Positions 1 through 12,049 of a DNA stretch of 64,000 bases are shown here, piece by piece. Origin of the DNA: Protea cynaroides (Eukaryota > Streptophyta > Magnoliopsida > Proteales > Proteaceae); assembly GCA_028583415.1 (NCBI GenBank), contig CM053265.1, forward strand, positions 32,113,794 through 32,177,793, read 5' to 3'. The position numbers were made by a program, and so were the translations under genes. Numbering within the stretch: the stretch's first letter is position 1; each line of letters opens with the position of its first letter. Below the pieces are notes generated by a model, which worked only from the letters and a program-made list of their open reading frames with translations, searched no databases and was not told the origin of the DNA.

Positions 1-385
1 ACAAGAGGAGGTGCATTGGCTGCCGGTGGCTTACGAGTAGGATTATGAGCATGATGATATGGCACCTGCACCACCTCCCCCACTAGTCCAGTGTTATCTT
101 TTCTCTCATTTTGACTGCTTCTTATATGTTTTTTTTTTCTTTTATAGGGTAATTGTCCTGATTGTGGACTGTACCCTATTATTATGTCTGAACTCATTAT
201 TCATTTATACAAATGGTTATTGCCTTTTATATTATGCATTATGCTTTTGTCTGGTTCCTTGTCTCATCCAACATGCATGGTTTATTAATGTATGTTTGTA
301 TTAAGGCTTTTAAATTATCCTAGCTCAGTTCATAGACACAGGTTACAGGTTTGATTGGTAGAGCCCTTGTGCTTTGATACCAAGT
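1..385 (-). mobile_element. Element A, internal region next to its 5' LTR (partial)
   Basis: This is the leader region of a minus-strand Ty3/gypsy element that continues off the left edge. On the plus strand, about 4-100 encode an acidic, proline-rich tail (MAPAPPPPL) that matches the end of the antisense ORF of element D near 45290-45349 (EAPPPPAPPAL then stop). In A this tail has an internal TAG and no stop at the equivalent place, so the copy is degenerate. The 100-370 stretch has no gene and aligns with 45350-45620 of D. The primer-binding site and LTR follow to the right. Confidence 0.8.
371..382 (-). other. Primer-binding site of element A (initiator tRNA-Met type)
   Basis: On the minus strand the sequence just downstream of the LTR reads TGGTATCAAAGC. 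This is complementary to the 3' end of plant initiator tRNA-Met with one mismatch from the usual TGGTATCAGAGC. It lies 3 bases from the LTR edge and fixes the element's orientation as minus. Confidence 0.85.
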
Positions 386-657
386 TGTCACACCCTAATT
401 CTGGCCGAACCAGAAGCGTAAATAAACCGTCAACGAACCAACAGTTCAAGCCAGGATTACAAAGAACCGTGCTAACATTTAAGCCATCACATCATAACCA
501 ATAATCAGAATATATAAATATCAATGGAAGTCTTTATTAATGAACTGAGAATCTAATGTGATAAATAATAAATAAATCTAATTATGCAAATGTTGACCAA
601 AACATAAATAATTATATCCATTATAAGTTTTATAATCACAAATACCAAAATAAAACC

Positions 658-795
658 CTAAAGATAAATACAGTAGTTGCACTTGCATGACGAGTCATGC
701 TCGTTCTCCATCGTCTACACATCCATAGCTGCTACTCTTCCAAACGAAGGTGCATTAACATAGTCGTCCACTTACAACCTGCATAATCAGAAACT
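658..795 (-). pseudogene. LTR-borne small ORF of element A, CxCxxC type, broken
   Basis: In sense orientation this stretch follows a TTTTTAG tract and encodes a segment homologous to the small ORFs in the D and E LTRs: a DYVNAP-like region, then AAMD, then HDSSCKCNYC and a TAG stop. One in-frame TAG lies just after AAMDV, so the copy is not intact. The spacing from the stop to the LTR 3' end (272 bp) matches D, E and I (278 bp). Function is unknown. Confidence 0.5.
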
Positions 796-2275
796 AAAAA
801 TAAGACGATATCATGGGGTTAGCTCACAACTTAGCTTAGTGAGAAACAAAACACGCAATAAGCAATATGCATGAGATAACATTCAATCATTGGGTCTGAT
901 AAAGTTTTCAAAATGCTATGGTAAGGATAGGCTACAACAACACCTCTATATACGAGAGTGTGAGCACACCCAACTATCAGGCTCTAACTAAAACCATTAT
1001 AGCCCCATAACACTCACTACAAGATAGAGATAGAGCTAGGACCTAATGGCAGGCTACAACCAAGCCATCAGCACCCTCTGATACCTATCCCATACCAATA
1101 CGTACACCCCTACTGGTGAGGGCTTGCAAACTGAGTTCGTCACTAACCATTCATAGATGTCATCACAAATGTATCCAAGGCCCTACCCCAACACCCTTTA
1201 ATAGGAAACAGAGATAGAGCTAGAGCCTAGGGGTAAGGATATGGCCAACACTGTCAACACTCCCCATGATACCCTACCTTGTACTAAGCATGCTAAGATA
1301 GACTATGATATGATGATGTCAGTGTGATGAACAGTTCAAGGCTCTAACTTCTCTCTACCCAACACACCAACCACATACAAATACATGCCTATCCTCGATC
1401 ACATCATTACAAGAATAAATAATATGCATGAAAAATAAATAACAGATATTGGATGACATGTTATACGCAGAATACAAGGAAATCAAAACACACAAGGTAG
1501 TTTGTTATTAACCAATTAATTTGGGGTCTTGTCCCTTACCTGTTGGGTGATTCTAACACTCTTTGAGACGTTGAAACTATCCTTGCTTGGTTGTGAGTCC
1601 AAGACAATCAATAGGATTAAATTTGGTTTAATTCTACCAATTTATTATTCATAGGATTCACTATTCGGACTGGCAAAAAGTAACTCTGGACATTTTCTGG
1701 TCACATGTCCGATGTGGCATAATGTCTAATCGAACATCACATCGGACAACCCTGAGACACTTCCTGAGAGTATCTGGTGCTGTCTTCGGTGTCACTTTAA
1801 GTGCCACCAGTTAACCAGACCAGACAACCTCCAGGTTGTTCTTCTGTTTGTGTTTTCCTTAGAGTTGATCCTTCGGCTCATGTTAGGCTTCATCCTATAC
1901 CATTCTATGGTCAACATCATGTCTAGGGTTTGGGTTCTTCATTGTAACCCTAATTACTATGGTTATTGACATAGGTTTCTCATCAATGACTCATGATAAA
2001 CCCACGTATGATCGTGGAGTTGGAATTGACTCATGATTACTGGTGGCTATGATCTCAATCCATTTATAACTTAGTCTTCTACAGGGATGAGGGGACTTAC
2101 CATTGGTTTCATGATGACGAGGGTAGAAATAAACGGTGAGTGCATATCTGCTTCTCCCTTCTTCTCCTTTACAGTCTTCTCTTCTCCACAGCTCCTCTCT
2201 CAGTTCTCCTTCACAACTTCTTTTCTGGTTTGTAGTTGGTCCAAAGAGTGAGAGAAAGAGAGTGGGAAAAAGAAG

Positions 2276-2285
2276 CTTATATAGG
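2276..2285 (-). promoter_or_regulatory. TATA box in element A LTR
   Basis: The minus strand reads CCTATATAAG. It lies about 290 bp from the LTR 5' edge, downstream of a purine/pyrimidine-biased tract, at the same relative place as the TATA boxes in D, E and I. It probably sets the U3/R boundary a few tens of bases downstream. Confidence 0.6.
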
Positions 2286-2570
2286 AGAGTAATGTCCTAT
2301 TTTGGATCCTCTCTCGTTTAGGAAAGTTATCTACACAAACTAGGAAACTTTCCTACTCTTAGACTCTATTCTAAGTTTGTCCAATCGTACAACCCACAAG
2401 ATCAGACATCCTCAACCAGTTAGACCAGACAAAGTTAAAGTTGTCAATTTCGTACCTTGAATGCATGGCCTGTTATCGAACCATCTCCTTTGGCCCAGTT
2501 ATGATTGAAAGACCTATCACGACACGTTAATCCATGTTAAACCGTGTTAGTAAAGTGCAGATCTTATACA

Positions 2571-3650
2571 GGATGTGCTGAGGGAGTAGCAACGGGAGAA
2601 TGAGGCAAATCAATGAAAGTTCTTAGAGGATCTGAGGGCCATTCTAATGCCAGTTCTTGCACCTCAGGCAGTCAAAAACCAAGAAAACCTTAATAATACT
2701 ACTCGGTTGCTTAGAGTAGGCATTGCCAATAATACAGGGGTAGCAATAGGATAGAACAGACTTGTAAACGAGGCTAACCAAATCCCTATAGCCACTCAAA
2801 ATCTACCATGCCCGATTGTGCATAACAACTTAACCCAGCCCGAACCATTGAGAGATTCATGAAGATGAAGCCTTTAAAATTCATCAAGGTAAGCACAAAT
2901 CCACTACAACCTCCTGTTTGGATTATGTCCAACTAAAAGGCTGTTCGGATGACAGTTTGTACTGAAGAAGAGAAGATTCTTTGTGCTACCTATATGCTGG
3001 AGGATGAACCCAACACTTGGTGGGAGTCTATGCAACCAGTCCTTGTTGCAAAACATCCACAAATCAATTGAGAGATTTTCTAAGAAGCATTCTTTAATAA
3101 ATACTTCCCAAGAAGCTTCAAAGACAAGATGGAGGTTGAGTACCTCAACATATCACAAGGACAACAATCAGTGGATGATTACCAACATAGGTTTGAGGAG
3201 CTTTTCTTTTTTGCTCCAGCCAACATGAAGGAAGAAGCAGCTCAAACTTGAAGATTTACCAAGGGACTACTAGGTAACATTTAAGCTACTGTAGATGCAT
3301 TGGGAAAGTACTTGTATTTGGAGGCCATGGAAACAGCCAAGGTTATTGAGGCCAGTCCGAGGGACAGTCACTTACACTCAGAAAGAAAGTAACAAGAGGA
3401 CAACTAACTTCGCTAGTGGGAGGACAGCCAATAAGACCTTCCCTACCACTCAAACACTAGCCAAGCTTGTTGCTCCCAAGACCATCACTGTAGGGAATCG
3501 TCTAGTTGTTCATTCTATCACTAACCTGAAATGGTTTAACTATGGATAGACGGGACATTTCTCTAGGACTTGCTCTCACCCTCCGAAGGCCATGTATGCG
3601 GTATCTGCAGAAGAGGTTAAGGCATCGCTCGATGTGGTGATAGGTACATA
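2571..3650 (+). pseudogene. gag: Element B gag fragment
   Basis: This is a broken gag of an old plus-strand Ty3/gypsy element. Several reading frames carry the capsid-like signature seen in D and I: a KMKP start, EEEKILCATYMLEDEP, a W-rich stretch, FFNKYFPRSFKDKME and RFEELFFFAPA. The CCHC region near 3530-3600 has decayed and holds stops. The 5' end is cut at 2571 by insertion of element A, so the 5' LTR of B must lie beyond the left edge if it survives. It is clearly dead. Confidence 0.85.
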
Positions 3651-4010
3651 TTTAAATTAATTCTTTAGTAATATTGTGCATGCACCTAAATCTTAGAATT
3701 TCTATAAGTACGGTTAGTGTAGAGGGAATTCTAGCTAGAATATTATTTGATTTAAGAGCTACCCACTCTTTTGTATCACCAACCTTCGAAAAGAAGATCA
3801 AAGGTGACACCAAAACCCTTGAGGCATTACTAATCATTCGATCGCCTCTTGGTGTTAAAGTGGCGCTTAATGAATATCAAGGACCATGTCTAGTCCTAAT
3901 TGAGGGTAGAAGTCTAGATGCAAGTTTGATCCAACTCAAGATGTTAGACTTCGATGTGATATTGGGTATGGACTGGTTGTCTTAGCACAAGGCCTGTCTC
4001 CACTGTGCAG
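3650..4010 (+). pseudogene. pol: Element B aspartic protease domain
   Basis: The frame at 3674-3985 matches the retropepsin domain of D and I, ending in the family motif FDVILGMDWL. The catalytic D-[ST]-G-A motif is replaced by FDLRATHSF, so the active site is lost. A stop follows immediately. This is the second domain of the B gag-pol. Confidence 0.85.
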
Positions 4011-4147
4011 AGAAGAAATTAAAGTTCAAAGAACATGATGGGAAGATATTAGAATTCATAGGAGAGAAAAGAACAAAGATGAGGAAACTATTCCTTTATA
4101 TATTGAAAGCAGTTAAGTGTCTCCAGAATAGTGGCATAGGATTTTAA

Positions 4148-5110
4148 ATGTCAGTCCTAGACATCACTTCTAAACGACCTCGTCTTGAAGACTTAGAATT
4201 TGTGAAAGACTTTCCTGATGTTTTTCTTAAAGATTTACTAGGGTTATTGACTGACAAAGCGACAGAGTTTGTGATAGATCTACTGCCCAGATCAGCAATA
4301 GTATCTAAGGCTCCATATCAAATGGCACCTATTGAATTAAATGAGGTGAAAGTGCAGCAATAGAAGTTATTGGTCAAAGGTTTTATCAAACCTAGTATAT
4401 CTCCTTGGGGAGCACCAGTGTTATTCGAGAAAAAGAAGGATGGTAGTGTGTGTCTGTGGATAGACTACAGTGAGTTGAACAAACTCACTATCAAATATCG
4501 ATATCTACTAATGCATATAGATGATTTGTTTAACAAACTCCAAGGTGCTGCCGTGTTCTCAAAGATTAATCGTAAATCGGGGTACCATCAATTGAAGATC
4601 TAGGAGAATGACATACCTAAGACCTCCTTTAGGACTAGGTATGGACACTATGAATTTCTGGTCTTGTCATTTGGACTGACTAAAGCTCCTGCCTCATTCA
4701 TGGAACTGATGAACTGAGAGTTTCATGATATGCTAGAGACTTCAATCATAGTGTTCATCGACGATATGTTGATTTATTCTAAGAATTACATCTATGTCAA
4801 GCACTACAAAGGTTAAAAGAAAGGACCTTATATGCTAAGTTCAAGAAGTGTGATTTTTGACTGAAAGAAGTGGCTTTCTTAGGTCACATTGTATTAGCAG
4901 AAGGAATTAAGGTGGACTTTAGTAAAATTGAAGCCATTATAAACTGGGAAGCACCTAAGTCAGTTACTAAAATTCAAAGTTTCTTGAGTTTAGTTAGGTA
5001 CTACCGAAGGTTTGTGAAAGATTACTCCAGGATCACGGTACCTCTGACTAAATTGACTAAGAAGGGGGGAGAAATTCATTGGTCAGACCAATGTGAAAGA
5101 AGTTTCTAGA
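4148..5110 (+). pseudogene. pol: Element B reverse transcriptase
   Basis: The Ty3/gypsy RT contains [16 protein letters not shown], a [11 protein letters not shown] stretch, a SGYHQLKI stretch and the catalytic FIDD motif near 4759-4770. It is interrupted by a TAG near 4361, a TAG near 4601, a TGA near 4716 and a short deletion after the FIDD block, followed by another TGA near 4858. From 4870 the connection segment is readable (FLGHIVLAEGIKVD, then YYRRFVKDYSRI). The closest relatives in the window are the RTs of D and I. Confidence 0.9.
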
Positions 5111-5112
5111 CT

Positions 5113-5631
5113 TTGAAGAATAGGTTGGTCTCAGCTCCCATATTGACCATTCCAAGACTAGATGAACCATTTGCTCTATATAGAGATGCCTCCATGCTAG
5201 GATTGGGATGTGTACTCATGCAAGGAGACCAAATCATAGCTTATGCATTGAGACAATTAAAGAAGCATGAGGAAAATTACCCTACTCACAACTTAGAGTT
5301 AGTAGTGGTGGTCTTCTCTCTCAAGGCATGGAGACATTACTTGTATCGGGAGAAGTTTCAGATCAAGTTCGATTACAAGAGCCTAACCTATTTCTTCACT
5401 CAAAAGGACTTGAATATGAGGCAACGAAGATGGGTAAAGCTATTAAAGGATTATGACTATGAAATCTTGTATTACCCAGGTAAAGCCAATGTTGTAGTTG
5501 ATGTTTTAAGCAGGAAGAGTCTAACCAGACCAGAGGAAGGTCAGCTCAGACCCGATGTAGCCAGAACAAATCAATACTTGAAGGAAGATACAGAAGAAAC
5601 TAGATGTGTCAGAAGACTCCTTAGGACATAA
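5113..5631 (+). pseudogene. pol: Element B RNase H domain
   Basis: This is an open segment of 172 codons, one codon after a TAG. It shows the gypsy RNase H pattern: [18 protein letters not shown], where the usual TDAS is RDAS, then [25 protein letters not shown] and ADVLSR-type ends. The stretch is long enough to look coding but belongs to a polyprotein with many stops on both sides. Confidence 0.88.
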
Positions 5632-5697
5632 GGTGATCTGTGAACTTGTAAGCCTCTTTGTGTTTTTCAGATAAAGGCAGAGTTCGTTACAGAAGTA

Positions 5698-6155
5698 GTG
5701 AGAAAGCTACCAATTAACCTTTACCTCAGAACATTGAAAGAAGACCTACAAAAATGGAATGAAGACCCTGACTTCATTCTTTCAGGCGATTGTGCACTCA
5801 GATTTAGAGGAAGACTCTATATTCCTACAATAGCTGAGGATATTAAAGAAAGGATCTTGAGGGAAGCCCACAATGCTCTCTACTCATCTCATCTAGGCAG
5901 TACTAAAATGTACTATGACCTGAAGAAGACAGTATGGTGGAGAGGGATGAAAGTAGATATAACTAATTTCGTATACCAGTGTTTAACCTACCAGCAAGTT
6001 AAAACAGTTAGACAGAAACCCTCTGGATTTCTTCAACCCTTACTAGTACCTGATTGGAAATGAGACTATATTACCATGGACTTTGTTACCAGCCTACCCT
6101 TAACACCCAGAGCTGTGGACGCTGTGTGGGTAATCATTGATAGACTCACTAAGAC
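5698..6155 (+). pseudogene. pol: Element B integrase, N-terminal part, cut by insertion C
   Basis: This covers the integrase zinc-binding domain (HNALYSSHLGSTKMYYDLKK, then WWRGMKVDI; the C-x2-C reads CLTYQQ, so one cysteine is lost) and the start of the catalytic core (MDFVT, DAVWVIIDRLTK). The core stops at 6155, where solo LTR C begins. It resumes 28.1 kb later at 34255 with KIA. The duplicated AAGAC/AAGAT marks the insertion. Confidence 0.9.
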
Positions 6156-6722
6156 TATAAAATCAGTACCCAAATTTCAATCTTAAGTTGAAAATTTCGG
6201 CTTGTAACAGGTCTTACCACAATGGACGGGTCAGACCGATGTGACTAAAGTGGGCAAAACATAATGGAGGAAGGTTAGACTTGATCCACCATACATAGGA
6301 GTTTACACTCTATTATGGTCATGCAGATGGGGCGTGCGGCCGGACCAAGTGGTCAGGCAATGTCCGCAGCCACACTCATCTATCAGACCCCATTTGGATG
6401 TACTGATGGGGTGTGAGACTGCGAAATGGCATCAAGCTGTGTGCAAAGCCACACGTAGTTGATGGATTGGTTTTTGGTCCAAAAGCCCCAGGCCCTACTA
6501 AGACATGAAAACTTAGTTTACCAATGACTAAACCAAAGGATTTTGGTCTATGTTTGACTATGGTTGATTGTCAATCAGACAAGGGACCACAATGGTGGAT
6601 TGAAGACCATCTCTCTAATGGTTTGGGTTAATCTTTCACCAATCAACAACAAAACCCACTAGATGAGATTAGATTTTTGCCAATCTTAATAGGTTAACTA
6701 TACACGATTTGGGTATGGTAAG
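6156..6722 (+). mobile_element. Solo LTR C, left part
   Basis: This is the 5' part of a plus-oriented LTR starting TATAAAATCAGTACCC, a mutated form of the TGTAAAATCCCGCACCC start of the B 3' LTR at 35260. GC-rich inverted motifs (GTGCGGCCGGACC, TGTCCGCAGCC) lie at 6325-6460. No gene is present. It is interrupted at 6723 by solo LTR G and resumes at 31617. Confidence 0.85.
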
Positions 6723-8104
6723 TGTCACAACCCATTTTGGGGAATCAGGCATGATATTCGAGTCAACCTTCATGGTAACCTGAATCTTCTAACGATCGAC
6801 AACCAAAATGATACCAACAAACCCCACAGTCTACACAAACAATATCCATAATAATAAAAAATAATTAATAATCATTCTAGTGGAATAATAAGAGTTGCAG
6901 CAAAATCATAATAGAAAATAGATGCTTTTAATGTTATCGTTACATAATAAGTTTATTATGTCTTACAAATCATTTCACAAGTAATATTCATATTACATGT
7001 ACCCTGTACTAAATAACAAGAGTAAATTGAATAAAATACTATAGATATACCAAACCACAACTATCTACAGACATTAAAATCCTGAAAGTGAGGCGCTGAC
7101 TTAGGTCCCATAAACACAGTCTTTACAGGTACAACCCTCGACATGACCCCTCTGTGGCTCTCTACTAAGAAAAGTGTCCTCTACATTAATAAGATCCATA
7201 TAAACCATCATAGAAGAGGTACTTGCAACCAAAGCTAAAAATATTTTGATATCGAAGAGTGAGCTTCCATCCCAGCTCAACGAGAAGTTAGGTATCCAAT
7301 GCAGTCCTTTGTAATAATTTAATGAATGCAGTATAGAAGCAAATAAATAAGTAATTTGTGAGTAGCAATCAAATGTGTATGCAATCATGGTCGGCCTATA
7401 CCCTAGCTCAATTGCACCCCAAGAGTGAACTGCCATTGATCCCGAACATTCCTCGATGAATCAGTGACACCCCTGACCAGAGCACTCCTCGATGATTAGT
7501 GGCTCGCACAACCCATGAGTGAACCGCCATTAATCCCGAGTACCCCTTAATGAATCAATGACATGCCTAACCCAAGCACTCCTTGATGATCAGTGGCTTA
7601 TCCATCATTCATTAAAGCATAAGTCATTTGACCAAGTTGATGCAGGATGCCTGAAAATATTATAAATAGGGCTACACCCCAACAGAGATTCCCTTTCCAC
7701 TCTAATGAATTGATCATGTTCCCACTAAGGTGTAACCAGACATATGGCCATGTATCATGCTCCCATACGCTACATGATCATATACCCCATACACAATCAC
7801 TTCCATAACAACAATCACTTAATATGGCATGTGCACGTAGTAAGTAAAGCTATACTCTAGCAGGAATCCCCATTCCACTCCCATGGACTGACCGTGTCTC
7901 TACTAGAGCATAGAGTGCCAACAGGGCACATGTATTGTACTTCCATACTCTATATGCCCATCATACATGGTCTCAACAAAGACTGCACCTAGTAGAGAAC
8001 CTCGACTCCCCACTCCCATGGTTTGTCATGCCTCTACTAAGGTATAGCTACTCCCAATGTGATTCATGAAATCACTCGTTACATGAGCCACCATACATGG
8101 GTGG
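6723..8104 (-). mobile_element. Solo LTR G, left part (3' end of LTR)
   Basis: This is a minus-oriented LTR starting on the plus strand with TGTCACAACCC. It is flanked by a perfect 5-bp TSD, GTAAG at 6718-6722 and at 31612-31616, with no internal region, so it is a solo LTR of about 3.15 kb. It contains imperfect tandem segments: about 100-bp units with CCTCGATGA at 7420-7610, and CCACTCCCATGG-type units at 7680-8050. Element F splits it at the GGTGG of 8100-8104. Confidence 0.88.
7101..7236 (-). CDS. LTR-borne small ORF of LTR G, CxCxxC type
   Basis: The minus strand encodes an ORF ending GHVEGCTCKDCVYGT then stop, 378 bp from the LTR 3' end. A TTTTTAG acceptor-like tract lies at its upstream edge. 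Overall sequence is unlike the D-family small ORFs, but the terminal C-x-C-x2-C-V-[FY] and the rapid stop are shared. The frame stays open further upstream to about 7436. Expression and function are unknown. Confidence 0.4.
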
Positions 8105-8574
8105 GGTGAGGACAAAGATGGAAATATTTTAAGTCGCCACCTAGATTTAGGTCTAGGACCTTAGAAATGTGAAATCTCACCCCAAGGTAAGACTTCGATT
8201 GACTCATGACCCTTAGATTGGATTTCTGGTCCATCAGAGATTGGGTAAGTGTCAGGTTACGGTTATGGAAAGGGGTTAGGCACCCAAACCGCCCGATCGA
8301 AATCAGTCTCCTATACCTTTCCTATGCTAGACTCTATTTATTAAATTAAACTAAACCAACTGGTTTGATATCACTGAACCGAATCTGTATCCATCAGATT
8401 GCCTACGTATCACGGAATTATTCCAAAAATCAGGTTCACCATCGTAGTTCAGGTGTGATTAAAGTTTATGGATGTAATTTATGCTTGTGCATGATTAAGT
8501 TCTTTGTTCAAGTTGAAGTTTATGCTTGAAAGGTTGAGAAATCCTATGGATTAGGATCTGGATAGTCCATGCGG

Positions 8575-9995
8575 ACTGATAGATAGTCCTAGTGGATCAA
8601 AGAATAACCCTATTTGGGTCAAAATATGGATAACCCTATCTGGGTTGGAATGTGGATAACCCTATCTGGGTTGAAATGTGGATAAATATCCTAGTGGATC
8701 TATGGATAGTCCAAGTGGACTAAGGTTTGGATAACCCTTTTTGGGTTGGAATATGGATAGATATCCTAGTGGATCTATGGATAGTCCGAGTGGACTAAGG
8801 ATAGAATAAATATATCCTAGTGGATCTATGGATAGTCCGAGTGGACTAAAATGTGAATAAATATATCCTAGTGGATCTATGGATAGTCCGAGTGGACTAA
8901 ATTGTGGATCCGAATTTAGGTTTCTCCCAAATGGCCTACGTATCCTAGGGTTTGACCTAGGAATCAGAATTCGCATAGTTCGGGACTGGGTTGCAATGAT
9001 TGGGTATCCTAGTGGATCTATGGATAGTCCGAGTGGACTACGGTAAGGATAACCCTATTTGGGTTAAAATATGGGGGATATCCTAGTGGATCTATGGATA
9101 GTCCGAGTGGACTAAATTGTGGATCCGAATTTGGGTTTCTCCCAAATGGCCTACGTATCCTAGGGTTTGCCCTAGGAATCATAATCCGCGTAGTTCGGGC
9201 TTGGATAACCCTATTTGGGTCAAAATGTAGGTAAATATCCTAGTGGATCTATGGATAGTCCGAGTGGACTAAGGTTTGGATAACCCCTTTTGGGTTGGAA
9301 TATGGATAGATATCCTAGTGGATCTATGGATAGTCCGAGTGGACTAAGGTGTGGATCCGAATTTGGGATTCTCCCAAATAGCCTACGTATCCTAGGGTTT
9401 GCCCTAGGAATCAGAATCCGTATAGTTCGAACCTCTGGATTGAAATGAGAGTGGATATCCTAGTGGATCTATGGATAGTCCAAGTGGACTAAAATGTGGA
9501 TCCGAATTGGGTTTCTCCCAAATGGCCTACGTATCCTAGGGTTTACCCTAGGAATCAGAATCTGCGTAGTTCGAAACTCTGGGTTGAAATGGGAATGGAT
9601 ATCCTAGTGGATCTATGGATAGTCCGAGTGGACTAAATGTGTGGATAACCCTATTTGGGTTAAAATATAGGGGATATCCTAGTGGATCTATGGATAGTCC
9701 GAGTGGACTAAATTATGGATCCAAATTTGGGTTTCTCCCAAATGGCCTACGTATCCTAGGGTTTGCCCTAGGAATCAGAATCCGCGTAGTTCGTGCATGA
9801 TGGGTGGATATCCTAGTGGATCTATGGATAGTCCGAGTGGACTAAGGTGTGGATAAATATCCTAGTGGATCTATGGATTGTCCGAGTGGACTAAATTGTG
9901 GATCCGAATTTGGGTTTCTCCCAAATGGCCTACGTATCCTAGGATTTGACCTAGGAATCAAAATCCGCATAGTTCGGGCTGGATAACCCGTTCTA
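8575..9995 (+). repeat. Stem-loop mosaic array in F left LTR
   Basis: Five modules are shuffled many times, and each is a short perfect inverted repeat: ATCC-TAGT-GGAT, TAGTCC-GAGT-GGACTA, AACCC-TATTT-GGGTT, TTTGGG-TTTCT-CCCAAA and CCTAGGG-TTTG-CCCTAGG. The last is enclosed by an outer CCTACG..CGTAG pair. The unit bearing TAGTCCGAGTGGACTA occurs about a dozen times. Peptide-like translations here (SPLGLSIDPLGY) are artefacts of the repeats. Confidence 0.9.
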
Positions 9996-10009
9996 GGTTA
10001 ATGATTGAG

Positions 10010-10085
10010 AACCTATTCTAGGTTTAGGGTTTAGAACCTATTCTAGGTTTAGGGTTTAGAACCTATTCTAGGTTTAGGGTTTGCC
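10010..10085 (+). repeat. 25-bp tandem repeat, about three copies
   Basis: The unit contains AACCTATTCTAGGTTTAGGG, in which AACCTA and TAGGTT form a 6-bp stem with a 3-base loop. The right LTR (25565-25625) has about two copies, so the copy number changed after insertion. Confidence 0.85.
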
Positions 10086-10479
10086 AAGGGGCAAATCGTC
10101 CTAAATTACCCTTTTCATTCCGAATTATAATTTTGGAAGGTTTGGCAAAGAATTCTCTTTCTTTATTAAGGTTTTATTATTCCCATTATGCCCTTCCCAA
10201 GAATGTGGGTGCCTAAATACGCGTCCCCATGCCTAGATTGTCTTCTAGAAGTGTGCAGATATGGCAGTTTGACTAGGGTGTTGCATAAAATAAGTTATTG
10301 CCAAAAAATAGAATATTCTATCTAAATATGGCACATAAAACATTTATGGAAAGAAATTCACATACAGTAAGATTGTTTAAAAATCTTTCAAATATGGCAT
10401 GTATTGCAAATAAGGCAAGAGCCTATATGGCATGATCTAGTAGGCTATCTTCTAAGCATGGCAAGACCCTAATTGCTAT

Positions 10480-10745
10480 TTTCTTTCCATATTTAGGGTT
10501 TTCTACCCTAATTGCTATTTTCTTTCCATTTTAGGGTTTTCTACCCTAATTGCTGTATTCTTTCCATCTTTAAGGTTTCCAACCCTAATTATTATTTTCT
10601 TTCCATTTTAGGGTTTTCTACCCTAATTGCTATTTCCTTTCCATTTTTTTTAGGGTTTTCTACCCTAATTGTTATTTTCTTTCCATTTTAGGGTTTTCTA
10701 CCCTAATTGTTACTTTCTTTCCATTTTAGGGTTTTCTACCCTAAT
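10480..10745 (+). repeat. TTAGGGT/ACCCTAA hairpin array, about 37-bp unit
   Basis: Seven or so units carry TTAGGGTTTTCTACCCTAA, a 7-bp stem with a 5-base loop, separated by TTGCTATTTTCTTTCC-type spacers. The right LTR equivalent (26010-26470) has several more copies. The TTTAGGG runs resemble plant telomere repeats, but the alternation of the two strands shows inverted repeats rather than telomere. Confidence 0.9.
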
Positions 10746-10789
10746 TGTGACAATAAGTATTTAATATAGCATGTGAGCAAGTGTAGCAG

Positions 10790-10925
10790 ACAAATATGAC
10801 AATAAACATGTGTAGCATTCCAATCATGGCAATGTGATTATTCCAATTATGGCAGTGTGATCATTCCAATTATGACAGTGTGACCATTCCAATTATGGCA
10901 GTGTGACCATTCCAATTATGGTAGT
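10790..10925 (+). repeat. 23-bp tandem repeat
   Basis: About five copies of ATTCCAATTATGGCAGTGTG with small changes. The right LTR has the same block at 26530-26650. No stem is obvious in this unit. Confidence 0.85.
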
Positions 10926-12049
10926 GTGTGCATATAAGCATATAAACATCATAAATATTGGCTCAAATCCTCAATCTAATGGTCAGATCTCTTCAAAACA
11001 TGATAATCATGATCAACGACTCAGAATTCATCAAACCACCCAAAATCAATGGCTCAGATTCATCTAATCAACTCATGATGATTATCCAACGGTTCAAATC
11101 ACTTACAATAATAATCTAACCGTCAAGGTTCATTTAAATCATTCTTGAAGACAATCCAATGGTTTAGATCATCCAAAATGATAATCTAACCGTTAAGATA
11201 CATTTATATCAGTCTTGAAGACAATCCAACGGTCCAGATTTATCTAATCAACTCATAAATGACCATATAATGGTTTAGATCCAAAATAAACATCCAATGG
11301 CCCATATCAACACACGATTAGAATAAAAAATCAATCATCCTATGGTCCTTATTTTCATATCATCACATGATTAAAATTCATGGTTAATGGCTCGATTTTC
11401 AACTAATCAAAAAATCCAAATCAAAGGGCCATATTAACTTCATATCGAAATTCTAAATCAAATGGCCATATTTTTATTCTCATGAAATTCAAGATCAAAG
11501 GCTATATCACAAAATTTAAAATCGATGGCCATGATTTAATCACATTCAAAATTCATCCAATGCCCATAACATCACATGATCCAAGTCATCGAACGGCTCA
11601 TATCTATTATCATAACATGATCAAAATCAATGGTTCAAATTCAGTCAATATTACATAAACAAGCCAATGATTAAAATTTAATAATCAGAATTATCATGGT
11701 TAACTGTTCGGATCAAACATCAAGATTATCAAATTGTTAAGGTTTCTATTCAGACGTAATTAATGATGCTGATCGGGTGGTTCTGATCATATAGGGAAGA
11801 GATCATTGATGCAGGTGATATGGGATGGAGATGTGATAGTTGCAGCAGTGAAGTGTATTGGGTTTGATTGGGACTGCAAGGTGGAGGTGCATGGTTGATC
11901 AGACATAGCTCATTGGTTGTGAGATTGAGGAAATTGGTTTGCAGGTTGGGGGTATGGTAAGTGGAGGTATTTGCAGGTAATGGTGGTCGGTGTGGTAATG
12001 AATCGATGACCAGGTGGTAGGAGGTTGGGGCAATAGGATATGAAGAAGA

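Larger units (their letters stand above)
386..2570 (-). mobile_element. Element A 5' LTR (Tekay-like chromovirus family)
   Basis: On the plus strand this 2185-bp LTR runs from TGTCACACCCTAATTCTGG to ATCTTATACA, the reverse complement of a TG..CA LTR. Its start, its GATAGAGATAGAGCTAG repeats (near 1024 and 1209) and its end are shared with the LTRs of D, E and I. A TATA box lies at 2276-2285. GGACATGTCCGATG-type inverted motifs lie at about 1670-1850, with a weaker set at 2390-2450. A degenerate small ORF lies at 658-795. The flanking bases 2571-2575 (GGATG) are the presumed TSD; its partner is outside the window. Confidence 0.9.

Noticed and set aside
371..385. tRNA gene fragment
   Set aside because: Only the 12-base complement of the tRNA 3' end is present, next to an LTR: a primer-binding site.
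8662..8976. Open frame with repeated SPLGLSIDPLGY peptide
   Set aside because: It is a translation of the tandem hairpin units; the matching frame in the right LTR (24223-24537) changes with the repeats and has no start context or family.
10480..10745. Interstitial telomere repeats (TTTAGGG)
   Set aside because: The TTAGGG and CCCTAA words alternate as hairpin arms with fixed spacers, not as head-to-tail heptamers.
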